The notes under the pieces were generated by a model. That model saw only the letters and a program-made list of their open reading frames with translations, searched no databases and was not told the origin of the DNA. A stretch of 64,000 nucleotides of DNA. Origin: Gammaproteobacteria bacterium (GTDB lineage: Bacteria > Pseudomonadota > Gammaproteobacteria > SZUA-152). The position numbers and the translations under genes were made by a program. Shown here piece after piece: positions 52,264 to 61,222 of the stretch (position 1 is the first letter of the stretch; each line of letters opens with the position of its first letter). The stretch spans positions 1 through 64,000 of the forward strand of contig JAKIUF010000019.1 of assembly GCA_021647705.1 (NCBI GenBank), in the 5' to 3' direction.

Positions 52264-53274
52264 ATGATGAAACATTTTGTAAAAACGTCGGTAGCGACGG
52301 CAGTAGTACTAGGGACGGCTCTGGCGGCTAGTGGAGTATTTGCTAGTGTAGCAGGGTCAATTGTTAATACGCGTCATAATATGGGTTCGCAAGGACAAGG
52401 GCCGAATACCGCCGCTCCTGAGAATACCGCTGAAATTTGTATTTTTTGTCATACACCTCATGGTGGTAGTACGGAAGATGCTGCCGGTAATCGGGTGTCA
52501 GTTCCCTTGTGGAATAAGCAGCTGGCAGCCGATGTAACAGTGTTTTCCACTTATGATCAATTGGGTACTTCCACCTTGGATGCTGCTGTGGGTGAGGTAG
52601 GCTCTGTGTCTCTGGCATGTTTGAGCTGTCATGACGGGACGCAGGCCATTGATAATATCATTAATGCTCCAGGTTCAGGTGGTTATGATGGTGCTGGTGG
52701 TGGTGTTGATGGCTTAGGTTGGGCCTGGAACAGCGGAGATAACACGTTGGATGGTACTGGCCGATTTATAGATTCTGTGGATACCGATGGCACCAATATC
52801 TGGGCGATTGGCACCGACCTGACAAATGATCACCCGATAAGCGTGCAGTATGGGGGTGGTGGTTATTCAGCAACGAGCCCAACTGGCGGGCATTTTGCCG
52901 GTACTTTATCAGGTGTCACTCGTGATCAGGATTTCGCGCCTGCGCTTCAGATTGGTGGTGGAGCGCGTTGGTACGTGGACAACCTCCTTGTGAACGCTCC
53001 TGGTGAGTCAGCGGCTAATATCTTCGATAAATGGGATTTTAAACTGTACACGCGTGATACTACTGGGATGCGGGCTTCAGAGAATGGCGCGCTGTTTGCG
53101 GAACAGGACGAACCGTTTGTCGAGTGTGGCTCCTGTCATGATCCTCATTTTCAGACCACAACTTTTCTGCGTATGGATGGTGCAACTGACTTAGGAGGAA
53201 CCAACCCTACTCCTGCGGGTGCTGATCAGTCCAACGCAGGCAGCCGTGTTTGTTTGGTGTGTCATACCAAGTAA
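52264..53274 (+). CDS. Secreted tetraheme cytochrome c
   Basis: The 336-residue product has a signal peptide (ending GVFA) and four heme sites: CIFCH (59-63), CLSCH (119-123), CGSCH (288-292) and CLVCH (330-334). Associated histidines occur in HTPHGG, NDHPIS and CHDPHF. The order CxFCHTPHG, CLSCHDG, NDHPIS, C-SCHDPH, CLVCHTK is shared with the larger cytochrome at 62467. Tetraheme proteins of this doubled-CXXCH kind include filament-forming extracellular cytochromes such as OmcE. A role in extracellular electron transfer is likely, polymerisation only possible. Confidence 0.85.
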   Translation: MMKHFVKTSVATAVVLGTALAASGVFASVAGSIVNTRHNMGSQGQGPNTAAPENTAEICIFCHTPHGGSTEDAAGNRVSVPLWNKQLAADVTVFSTYDQLGTSTLDAAVGEVGSVSLACLSCHDGTQAIDNIINAPGSGGYDGAGGGVDGLGWAWNSGDNTLDGTGRFIDSVDTDGTNIWAIGTDLTNDHPISVQYGGGGYSATSPTGGHFAGTLSGVTRDQDFAPALQIGGGARWYVDNLLVNAPGESAANIFDKWDFKLYTRDTTGMRASENGALFAEQDEPFVECGSCHDPHFQTTTFLRMDGATDLGGTNPTPAGADQSNAGSRVCLVCHTK

Positions 53275-53318
53275 ACTGACCTCTGATTTCTTGGTTTAGG
53301 TTAGTGGGCTGGCAGCCT

Positions 53319-53349
53319 GGCGGGGACGCCTGGGCTGTCGGCTTTTTTT
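53319..53349 (+). terminator. Terminator after the tetraheme cytochrome
   Basis: The GC-rich stem GCAGCC-TGGCG / CGCCTGGGCTG around GGGA with outer GGCT/GTCGGC pairs, followed by TTTTTTTA. It separates the cytochrome from the PPIase gene, allowing a higher transcript level of the former. Confidence 0.7.
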
Positions 53350-53416
53350 ATGGGAGTTTGAAAATAGCGCGGTTACGTGCTTGTTGGATTATTTTGCAAT
53401 TTTAGGGTGAAAAAGA

Positions 53417-54421
53417 ATGTTTATGATGCGTGTGCTGATTTTGTGGTGTGTGGGTTTTTTTTGGGTGGGTAACATTTCCGCTGCGCCGCAACAAGCCGTA
53501 AGTTCAGTTGCGGAAGAAGTGGAAGAGAAGCCAGAGGAGTTGGATTATATTGCTATTGTGAATGGACAGAAAGTGTCTATGGGGCAATATGTTTCTGCGT
53601 TACGCAGAGGGGTCAGGGAGCGTTTTTATCACGGTAAAGTCGAAGAAGATGAAGCAAAAGAATTCCGTAAGGACGTTGCTGATGAGCTTATTGAAAGGGC
53701 TTTGTTGGTTCAGGAGGCCAAGCGTCGCAAGTTGAAGGCTGACGCTGATCAGGTTGAGACTGATGTGAAAGCTTTTGATGAAAAATTTCAGGATGACCCC
53801 GAGTGGGCCAAAGCTCGCGACAATGTACTATCAGAATTACGGGAAAAGCTAAATGATGATAGTTTAGCCAAAATAATTAAGCTTTCGGTAACGTCGGTGG
53901 ATGCGCCGTCGGACAGTGAGCTGAGAAAATATTATGAAGAAAACAAAAACTTGTTTACTACGCCGTCACGCAACCGGGTTTCGTTGATTTTATTGCGAGT
54001 GGATCCTTCCTCGTCTTCCGAAGTATGGAGGCAGGCCAGTGATGAAGCGACGTCGATTGTTGAGCGCATCAATACAGGTGCTGATTTTGCAGAGTTGGCC
54101 AGGATTCATTCCAGTGACGAGTCTGCCGAGAATGGTGGTGATATGGGTTTTGTGCATTTAGGCATGCTGGGAGAAAATGCAGAAAAAGTATTGGCTATCA
54201 TGGAACCGGGTGAGGTTTCTGCCCCGGTAGTGTTGTTGGAAGGTGTATCCATATTTCGGCTGGAAGAACGTACTCCGCCTGCGTTGAATGTTTTTGATTC
54301 GGTCAAAGAACGAGCGCAAAGACTATATCAGCGGGAGAAGGGAGAAGAGGCATGGAAGGTACTTTTACAGCGCCTGCATGCGGATGCAAAGATTACCGTT
54401 AATGATGCCCCTTGGCGATGA
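53417..54421 (+). CDS. Parvulin-type peptidyl-prolyl isomerase
   Basis: The 334-residue secreted product (signal ending ISAAP) has a SurA-like N-terminal helical chaperone part (about 45-170: IAIVNGQKVSMGQYVSALRRG, ELIERALLVQEAKRR), then a parvulin domain (about 185-285). The latter holds RNRVSLILLRV, FAELARIHSSDESAENGGDMGFV and APVVLLEGVSIFRLEERTPP. It isomerises prolyl bonds and assists folding in the periplasm. Its position in the cytochrome locus points to a dedicated chaperone for the secreted cytochromes or the barrel that follows. Confidence 0.88.
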   Translation: MFMMRVLILWCVGFFWVGNISAAPQQAVSSVAEEVEEKPEELDYIAIVNGQKVSMGQYVSALRRGVRERFYHGKVEEDEAKEFRKDVADELIERALLVQEAKRRKLKADADQVETDVKAFDEKFQDDPEWAKARDNVLSELREKLNDDSLAKIIKLSVTSVDAPSDSELRKYYEENKNLFTTPSRNRVSLILLRVDPSSSSEVWRQASDEATSIVERINTGADFAELARIHSSDESAENGGDMGFVHLGMLGENAEKVLAIMEPGEVSAPVVLLEGVSIFRLEERTPPALNVFDSVKERAQRLYQREKGEEAWKVLLQRLHADAKITVNDAPWR

Positions 54422-54631
54422 GTTTGCGCCAGTCTGGTGGCTAACATATACTGCCGATGATAAAAATAAGCACAAGTATGAGGTACTGATGTGCCGCTTG
54501 TGGGTGAAATTTGCACGCACGCCAAAGTATTTTTGGCATGTTATCTGAATCATAGAGCGGGGGCTTCGTGTGTTGAATGGGGGTGATGGTGAAAGCCTGT
54601 TTGTCCGCGTTTGGTGCGAATCAGATTGAAT

Positions 54632-56434
54632 ATGGTGTCGAGCGGTATTATTTTGCGGCGACGGGGGTGGTTGGCTGTCGTTTTGGGACTCTCTGTGCTG
54701 TCAGAAGCGCATGCTGCCTTTAATGGTTTGGTGCCGTTGTCGTATTCTGGACAGGTTGCCTACAATTACACTTACGTTGAGAATGCGGACAGTCAGTCTG
54801 AGGCGACTAGTTTGTTGTTTGGTCTGGGCGCATCTGGGTACATTTGGCGACCCTGGTTCGCTACTACATCACTGGCGCTAAATGTCGGCTTGTCGAGCGC
54901 TAACTCTACATCTAGCCGTTCAGAAGGGACGGTCGGTACTGGCAGTTTTTCAGTGGGAGTTTTTCCCGGGAGCCGTTTTCCTTTTTCCATGAGTTATTCC
55001 AGGACAGATAGTCGTTCTGAACAGTTCCAGGATATATCGCAAATTTCAGGTAACACCCGTTTTCGTGTGACTCGACTTACTTTGCGCCAGAGTTACCGTC
55101 CACGAGCATATAATCAGCTGTACAATGGCTGGTATAGTTCTACCAAATACGACGCGGAGGTTTTTGGTTCAAGCAGCGAGGTTTACGGTCTGAATTATCA
55201 GCTGCGTATTCCGCAGCAAGTTTTATCCATAGATATAGCTCACACGAGTACGCGAGCGCGAGGTATGGCTGATGACTCAAGTGTGAATATGGTGTCACTT
55301 GGCCATGTTTATATACCGAGCGCAGAGCTGGGTGTGAACAGCCTGGTTTCATATGTGGAAGTTGACCCTATTGGAAATAGCGGCACGTCCACCGATTCTC
55401 AGGCATTCAGTTCATTTTTCTGGCGACCGGAGTATCGTGCGCTCAGAGTGTCAGGTGGCGTGCGGCTGAGTGAAAGCAAGAGCGGGACGGCTACGGAAGC
55501 TTCCCGAAGCCTTAGTACAAATTTGAGTTTGGGGTACCAGCTTTCTCGTTCATTAAGCATGAATGCTGGAGCCTCCTTGAGCACATCTGCTAGTGGGGGC
55601 AGCCAAACATTGTCGATGGCGCAGACGGTGGGACTGTCCTACTCAGGCGGGCAAACACAGTGGAGGGGAATTTCCCATTCCTGGCAATGGAATGCAAATG
55701 CAACGAATGCAACGACACGAGTGGAAACGAATAATGATGTTGCTACGAGTGATGAGGACGGTTTGAGTACCCAGAATATCTCCTCAGGCATTGGTCATAA
55801 TTTGATCAAGTCGTGGGCGGCGGGTTCGGCAAGTTCTTTGGCGGCGACTTTCTCACAGTCTCTATCCGGCGGTAAAAATAGCGAAGTTGACAATATAACA
55901 AAAAGTCTGAATCAGGGGTTAAGTCTAAGTTGGAGCTCGCGCCGGCGTCGGGGGACAACATATGTCAGTGGCCGCCTCAGTGACTCTCGGAGCTTTAGCA
56001 ATGATGAAGATATAATTGCTCTGTTTCGGGATTTTAGCAATCCGGATACTGTGTTTCAGAGTTTTAGTTTGAGTTACAACGCTGATATTACTTTTGGTCG
56101 TCTCAGCAGCATATCGGGCGGGGCCAATTATCAGGCAACTCAAAGTGCGACAAAAACCGAGACAGAGGAGCAGGAAAGTTCGTCGAGGAGTATTGCTGGA
56201 GGGGTGTCATATCGACATAGTCGCCCATTTGGGGTTTATAATCTTCGTTTTACTACTAACTTACAGGGTGGTAAACAGATTGCCAGTGCTAGTCCAACAT
56301 CAACCCTACGATGGCGGGCGGGGCTTCGTTATAATCTGGGTTTACTGTCAACAGCGTTGACTTTTAACGCCTCGCAGAGTGCGGGTGGAAATATTATAAA
56401 ATCAATGAATTTTCAGGCTACCCGTAGTTTTTAA
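54632..56434 (+). CDS. Outer-membrane beta-barrel, candidate electron conduit porin
   Basis: The 600-residue product (start MVSSGIILRRRGW) has a signal peptide ending AHA and is almost entirely made of alternating strands rich in Ser, Thr, Tyr and Arg, with short turns. It ends in ATRSF, with the terminal Phe expected of barrel proteins. About 24-28 strands are plausible. No heme motif. It lies between the chaperone and triheme cytochrome genes, which is the pattern of porin-cytochrome conduits. It is not a recognisable MtrB/PioB/OmbB homologue by eye. Confidence 0.7.
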   Translation: MVSSGIILRRRGWLAVVLGLSVLSEAHAAFNGLVPLSYSGQVAYNYTYVENADSQSEATSLLFGLGASGYIWRPWFATTSLALNVGLSSANSTSSRSEGTVGTGSFSVGVFPGSRFPFSMSYSRTDSRSEQFQDISQISGNTRFRVTRLTLRQSYRPRAYNQLYNGWYSSTKYDAEVFGSSSEVYGLNYQLRIPQQVLSIDIAHTSTRARGMADDSSVNMVSLGHVYIPSAELGVNSLVSYVEVDPIGNSGTSTDSQAFSSFFWRPEYRALRVSGGVRLSESKSGTATEASRSLSTNLSLGYQLSRSLSMNAGASLSTSASGGSQTLSMAQTVGLSYSGGQTQWRGISHSWQWNANATNATTRVETNNDVATSDEDGLSTQNISSGIGHNLIKSWAAGSASSLAATFSQSLSGGKNSEVDNITKSLNQGLSLSWSSRRRRGTTYVSGRLSDSRSFSNDEDIIALFRDFSNPDTVFQSFSLSYNADITFGRLSSISGGANYQATQSATKTETEEQESSSRSIAGGVSYRHSRPFGVYNLRFTTNLQGGKQIASASPTSTLRWRAGLRYNLGLLSTALTFNASQSAGGNIIKSMNFQATRSF

Positions 56435-56526
56435 TGTAGGGTAGTATGTGCGCTGCGCGTGAGATAATAAAATTACATTCAGCGTGTGTTTTGGTTTTTT
56501 TTGATGAATTTATGGAGGGAGGCTCT

Positions 56527-56934
56527 ATGTTCAAATCAGCAATGATCGGCTTGTTGAGTATGTTTGCAGTTCTCATGTTGCCCCAAGCGGCGCAGGCGGA
56601 ATATGCTGATGTAGTTATCAACAATTATGCTGATGCGGCGGGTATGCGTCCGGTGGTTTTTCCGCACTGGTATCATCGCATCCGTTTCCGCTGTAAGGTT
56701 TGTCATGCGGATCTTGGTTTTAAATTTAAAGCTGGTGGCAATAAAATTACTATGGCGAATATTATTGATGGCAAGTTTTGTGGAGCTTGCCACAACGGTG
56801 AAATTTCATGGTCGGTGGAAAATTGTGGTATGTGCCATTCAGGAGTGCCAGGAATGCCGACGCAGATTCACGGTAGTACTGTGCAGCGATTGGTTGCACC
56901 GACGTACAAATCTCTAGATAAGCCAGCTAAATAA
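56527..56934 (+). CDS. Periplasmic triheme c7-type cytochrome
   Basis: From the ATG at 56527, 8 nt after GGAGGGAGG, the product has 135 residues with a signal peptide (ending AAQA). The triheme pattern VVFPHWYHRIRFRCKVCH, CGACHNG, CGMCH matches the c7-type triheme (nanowire_3heme) domain: FPH and H-x-C histidines serve as distal ligands. Likely a periplasmic shuttle. Confidence 0.88.
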   Translation: MFKSAMIGLLSMFAVLMLPQAAQAEYADVVINNYADAAGMRPVVFPHWYHRIRFRCKVCHADLGFKFKAGGNKITMANIIDGKFCGACHNGEISWSVENCGMCHSGVPGMPTQIHGSTVQRLVAPTYKSLDKPAK

Positions 56935-56956
56935 TGACGTTAAGAGGGGGGATAAA

Positions 56957-57619
56957 ATGAAAATAAAACACTTCTTCTTGAGCGTACTGGCGATGACGGT
57001 TTTGTTGGCCGTTGGTTTTAATGCTCAGGCAGCTCAAGCGCCTTTAAAGGAAGTCAAATCGGCTAAGGGGAACGTAAGTGGGGCGAATGTGTTTAATCGC
57101 CTGCTGAAGAAAGATACACAGCGTAACGCAGCACCGGCCGAAGATGGTATTCATGATCCTGCGAATGATGGCACACACGTATTGCAACCGCCGTTAATTG
57201 CCTACGATGGTTTGCCGACTAGCGAGTTTGGTAATTATGTGGACTGGGTGAAATCGTTGGATGATGGTCTGTTGAAGCCACGCTATGATCTTTTTGATCC
57301 GACTGTAGAGCCATTGGTAATGGACTTGGATATCGTTCGTGAAGTGAAAGCGTCGATGCCTGATGTGGTGTTTCCGCATAAGCCGCATACTCAGTGGTTG
57401 CACTGTTCCAATTGCCATCCAAAAATATTCATTCCGCAACGCAAGGCGAATGTAATGAGCATGTCGGCAATTTTGCTGGGGCAGAAGTGTGGAGTGTGTC
57501 ATGGCAAGGTATCTTTCCCGGTTACTACAGCGTCATGTACCAAGTGTCATTCCAAGCCGAAGGCGGCTGACTGGAAACCACCGAAGAGTGAAGCCAGTCT
57601 TCAGAATCCATGGCGATAG
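56957..57619 (+). CDS. Triheme c7-type cytochrome with N-terminal extension
   Basis: The 220-residue product has a signal peptide (ending AQA), an N-terminal region of about 110 residues containing EDGIHDPANDGTHVLQPP, then the triheme domain: VVFPHKPHTQWLHCSNCHPKIF, CGVCHGKVSFP, CTKCH. It is a paralogue of the product at 59598 (same EDGIHDP motif and domain order). Probably a periplasmic or outer-membrane-associated carrier. Confidence 0.88.
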   Translation: MKIKHFFLSVLAMTVLLAVGFNAQAAQAPLKEVKSAKGNVSGANVFNRLLKKDTQRNAAPAEDGIHDPANDGTHVLQPPLIAYDGLPTSEFGNYVDWVKSLDDGLLKPRYDLFDPTVEPLVMDLDIVREVKASMPDVVFPHKPHTQWLHCSNCHPKIFIPQRKANVMSMSAILLGQKCGVCHGKVSFPVTTASCTKCHSKPKAADWKPPKSEASLQNPWR

Positions 57620-57669
57620 TTTTTGTTGCAGTGATTAATCATTGATGGAATTAACATTGTGAAATCAGG

Positions 57670-57702
57670 ATGCGGTGCAGATAAATTTCTGTACCGCATT
57701 TT
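57670..57702 (+). terminator. Terminator-like hairpin
   Basis: ATGCGGTGCAG and CTGTACCGCAT pair (one mismatch) around ATAAATTT, followed by TTTGG. Moderate terminator between the triheme and cupredoxin genes. Confidence 0.6.
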
Positions 57703-57775
57703 GGTGTTTTGCACTGCTTTTTTATGCATCAGTGACTTTATAAAATTTTAGTTGTGTTTTTGAGGAAGGGTCAAA

Positions 57776-59416
57776 ATGTCAAAGCTCTGCGCTAGAACGG
57801 TGTTGTTTTTCTGTATGACAACGGTGTTGAGTTTGGTAGGTTGCGGTGGCCAAGCGGTCAAACCGGAGAGCAATGCCGTGGCTGATGCGGCAAAGTTAAC
57901 AGCAACAGAAAAAAATGAGCTAGTTCAGGAGCTTGCTGTTAAGAGCAAATCAGAATCGCTGGTAGAGGTTATGCCACAAAAGCAAGGGGGCGAACCAGTG
58001 GTTGAGATGGAGCCCATTCCTGCTACAAAAACTTCGGCCAAAGGAAAAGATGACTCGCTCATTGCGGAAAAAGAAGAAAAATTAACAACTGATGTTTCTG
58101 TCCTCGAAAAGCAGATTGCTGCTCCAGCAATACCAAATAGGGTTGGGTCAGAGACAATGGCTCCCGAAGTGGAAAACAAGGTAGTACCAGTTTCCTCAGG
58201 ACCAAACCATTTTGTAGTGACCGTTGGCCCTAAAAAGCCCACCCACCCTGCGTATGGCAAGGGGCATGCTATGGGGTTTTTAGTGGATGGTGTTTCGGGC
58301 AAAGAGTTGGTAGTTGAGCGTGGAAAAGTCTATACATTTGAGATTGACTCCGACCCAAAGCATGATGTGTATTTATCGACAAAAGCGGTCGGTTGGGGTG
58401 GCGCGCCTTTTGCGGCCGGTGTGGAGGGGGCGTACACCTATAAAGGGAAAATGACGCTTAAAGCAGATAAAGAGACGCCAGATCAGTTGTTTTATTCTTG
58501 TCGTAATCATCCTTATATGGGAGGAGTGGTACACATTGTAGATAAGGGACAAAAGATTGACATCAAACAGCAAGCTGCTGCGAGCAAAGCCGCAGGCGGG
58601 GGCGTATCTGCGAGGGCAGAGACGGTCACTCTGTCCAAAGTTAAGCAAAAATTGATGTTTGCGGAAATGATGCTTGGTGCGCAAGGTGCGAAGCGCGTTT
58701 TGGCCAGCGAAAACGATAAGGCTAAGCAGTTGGTTGCTGCAGCAGAGAAAAAGCTGGATGAGGGGCGCAAACAGTCTTCGGCGGGAGCACTGCCTGAAGC
58801 ATTGGTTTTGGCGAATCAATCACTGAAAATGTTAAGTGAGGCGTCGCGTTTAGTCCCGGGTGATGAAGAGATTGCACAGCAGGAAGAAGACTACAAAACT
58901 GTATTGGTAGAAATACAAGATTACCAAAAATCTTATCGTGACAATATTAAACGTATGGGGAAAAGTGGCGATGTGACCGATGATGCCAAGCTGGATGAGA
59001 AAAAGTTGGCAGCAACATTGGCGCAAGCGAAGAGCTTGGCAGAAAAGAAAGATTATGTGCGAGCCAATAAATTATTACGGCAGGCTCGGACCACAATTAC
59101 TGGTGCATTGCACAAAATCCTAGACTCCAAAACTATTGTATATGATTTGAATTTTGAGACGCCAGCGGATGAATATGAGTATGAATTATTGCGTTTCGCA
59201 GGTTATGAAGAGCTGATACCTGTGGCCATTGAAGCTAAAAAACCTGCTCCAGGAGCAATTAAGCTGATGGAAAGCTTCTTGAGTAAAGCGCGTAGTCGTC
59301 GTGACGAAGCTGTTGCAAAGGCAGAGGTTGGTGATTATCCAATGGCGATTGCGATGCTGTTGCAGGCGACCAAAACTGTGCGACGGGCATTGCGTATGGT
59401 GGGTGTGGCACAATAA
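57776..59416 (+). CDS. Cupredoxin-domain lipoprotein with long helical tail
   Basis: The 546-residue product has a lipobox LVGC (Cys23), a Glu/Lys-rich linker (about 30-135), a cupredoxin-like domain (about 145-258), and then a helical, coiled-coil or TPR-like region to the end. Candidate type 1 copper ligands are His196 (PKHDVYL), Cys242, His245 and Met248 (SCRNHPYMGG), in the C-x2-H-x2-M spacing of short-loop cupredoxins. It lies among the triheme cytochromes and may exchange electrons with them. I know of no named family with this architecture. Confidence 0.75.
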   Translation: MSKLCARTVLFFCMTTVLSLVGCGGQAVKPESNAVADAAKLTATEKNELVQELAVKSKSESLVEVMPQKQGGEPVVEMEPIPATKTSAKGKDDSLIAEKEEKLTTDVSVLEKQIAAPAIPNRVGSETMAPEVENKVVPVSSGPNHFVVTVGPKKPTHPAYGKGHAMGFLVDGVSGKELVVERGKVYTFEIDSDPKHDVYLSTKAVGWGGAPFAAGVEGAYTYKGKMTLKADKETPDQLFYSCRNHPYMGGVVHIVDKGQKIDIKQQAAASKAAGGGVSARAETVTLSKVKQKLMFAEMMLGAQGAKRVLASENDKAKQLVAAAEKKLDEGRKQSSAGALPEALVLANQSLKMLSEASRLVPGDEEIAQQEEDYKTVLVEIQDYQKSYRDNIKRMGKSGDVTDDAKLDEKKLAATLAQAKSLAEKKDYVRANKLLRQARTTITGALHKILDSKTIVYDLNFETPADEYEYELLRFAGYEELIPVAIEAKKPAPGAIKLMESFLSKARSRRDEAVAKAEVGDYPMAIAMLLQATKTVRRALRMVGVAQ

Positions 59417-59524
59417 GTAGGCTAAATTTTGAATCTGTTTTTGCATGGATGTCTGTAAGTTGTTGATTTTTTTTGGCGAACCTGTGTGTTGGGCTCTGCC
59501 TGTGCGGTCACTTGCGAGATTTAA

Positions 59525-59553
59525 TACACCGTCGAAATAGCCTTGACGGTGTA
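59525..59553. terminator. Inverted repeat after the cupredoxin gene
   Basis: TACACCGTC and GACGGTGTA pair around GAAATAGCCTT. No T-run follows, so it is a weak terminator or an RNA stability hairpin 108 bp after the stop. Confidence 0.45.
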
Positions 59554-59597
59554 CTAGGTTATAATTCATTCATCATTTATTGAAAAGTAACAGGGCA

Positions 59598-60164
59598 ATG
59601 CGTAATTCAGAGTTAATAAAATGGGTTCAGTGTGTGGCGTTACTTGCTGGTGCTACACTTATTTCAGTTAGTGTGTACGCAGAAGAGGGGGGGGGGCATT
59701 ATCAACTGCATGGCGATGTGGTACCGATAGCTGAAGATGGGATTCATGATCCGGAAAATGCTGCAACCAACACATTACAGGCACCTGTAGAGGCCATGAA
59801 AGACTTCCCCCGGGATGCGCGTGGCGTTATCAATTGGGTGGAAACTCTGAATGATGGATTGATTGCACCGCGCACGGGGTTGACGGGCACGGAAAAAATG
59901 CACTCTGTGGACTTTGACGTCATTTTCAAAAATACTGCATCTATGCCTTATGTCCGTTTTCCACATTTGCCGCACACCCAGTGGCTCACTTGTAAAAATT
60001 GTCACCCCGGTATTTTCTTGCCGCAACGGGGAGGGAATTTTGTCACTATGGCATCGATTATCGAGGGTGAATTTTGTGGTGTCTGTCACGGTAAGGTGGC
60101 TTTTCCTCCGTTGCAATGTAATCGCTGTCATAATGTAGCCCGCGAAAATGTCGGTTTACGTTAG
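59598..60164 (+). CDS. Triheme c7-type cytochrome containing a G10 tract
   Basis: The 188-residue product (ATG 59598) has a signal peptide (ending VYA), the EDGIHDP motif, and the triheme domain: VRFPHLPHTQWLTCKNCHPGIF, CGVCHGKVAFPPLQCNRCH. It is a paralogue of 56957. The region after the cleavage site contains ten consecutive G (59687-59696, encoding part of AEEGGGHY). Slippage there would break the frame. It overlaps the next gene by 17 bp. Confidence 0.88.
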   Translation: MRNSELIKWVQCVALLAGATLISVSVYAEEGGGHYQLHGDVVPIAEDGIHDPENAATNTLQAPVEAMKDFPRDARGVINWVETLNDGLIAPRTGLTGTEKMHSVDFDVIFKNTASMPYVRFPHLPHTQWLTCKNCHPGIFLPQRGGNFVTMASIIEGEFCGVCHGKVAFPPLQCNRCHNVARENVGLR

Positions 60165-61218
60165 TTTTTTTGTGCCACGCATATTTTTCTTTTTGGTGTT
60201 AGCGAGCACGCTACTGGCCTGTAGTGTTGCGGAAATGGAGAAATTTGCGCTTGAGGGTGATGAGCTGACGAAGGCTTCCAAGCCTAAGCGTGATACAGGG
60301 CTTTCACAAAAAGTGGGAGCAAAATTACTTTCTGCTGAATCCATTATTAGTGGTGGGCGTCGGTCCTATAAAGGCTTTTCCGGGCAGTTTGGTCGGTTAC
60401 TGATTGGTGAAGCCGATGAAATCAGGTTACAAAATCCCGTTGCCGTTGGTGGTGTAGACGGTGTGTTGTATATTGTCGATGCTGCGCCGAAAATTGTTTA
60501 TAAATACGACTTGGTCACCAACGAGATCGAGCCTCTTGGGGAAATTGCCACTCACTTTCGAGGTGATCCCGGCAATATTTATGTTGCCAGGGATCGCTCG
60601 TTTTATATTGTGGATCCTGTGGGGCGGCAGGTATTACATTTCAGTGAGCACGGAGAGCTGCGTACCACATTTCAGGATCTTGCTAATCTTTCGCGTCCCA
60701 TTGATGTGATAGTGAATGAAGAAACGGGTGATGTGCTGGTAGCGGATGGCTCATTCAGCCATATAGTCGTGTTTAATAATATGGGTAAGGCGACTAATGC
60801 TATTGGTCAGCGTGGTACGGGGGCAGGCCGTTTTCGAGCGATAACCTTTATGACTAGCGGCGTAGATGGTTTGTACATACTGGACCGGCTGGAGTTACCG
60901 GTGCAGGTGATCGATTGGCAGGGAAGCTACCATTATTCATTTGGTGAGTCTGAGTTGTTATATCCTAGCGCTATTGCGGTTGATAAAGATCAGCGTGCAT
61001 TTATCGCTGATCGTTCTAGCAATACTATTTTGGTTTATCAAGATGGGCAATTGAGTATGACTTTTGGTGCCAGTGGTTCGGCACCGGGGCGTTTCCACTT
61101 GATTACTGGTTTGTGGGTAAATGATAATTTGTTGTACGTTGCCGATAGTCTTAACCAGCGCGTGCAAGTGCTTCGCATAAATCCGTCCGCAGCGTTGCCG
61201 GTTATTCCAGGGGGCTGA
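60148..61218 (+). CDS. NHL-repeat beta-propeller lipoprotein
   Basis: The 356-residue product overlaps the triheme gene. It has a lipobox LLAC and NHL-type blades (about 95-345): NPVAVGGVDGVLYIVDA, DPGNIYVARDRSFYIVDP, RPIDVIVNEETGDVLVADG, YPSAIAVDKDQRAFIADR and HLITGLWVNDNLLYVADS. It pairs with the following paralogue. Its outer-membrane lipoprotein nature fits assembly or docking of surface cytochromes. Confidence 0.85.
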   Translation: MSVYVSFFVPRIFFFLVLASTLLACSVAEMEKFALEGDELTKASKPKRDTGLSQKVGAKLLSAESIISGGRRSYKGFSGQFGRLLIGEADEIRLQNPVAVGGVDGVLYIVDAAPKIVYKYDLVTNEIEPLGEIATHFRGDPGNIYVARDRSFYIVDPVGRQVLHFSEHGELRTTFQDLANLSRPIDVIVNEETGDVLVADGSFSHIVVFNNMGKATNAIGQRGTGAGRFRAITFMTSGVDGLYILDRLELPVQVIDWQGSYHYSFGESELLYPSAIAVDKDQRAFIADRSSNTILVYQDGQLSMTFGASGSAPGRFHLITGLWVNDNLLYVADSLNQRVQVLRINPSAALPVIPGG

Positions 61219-61222
61219 TAGC

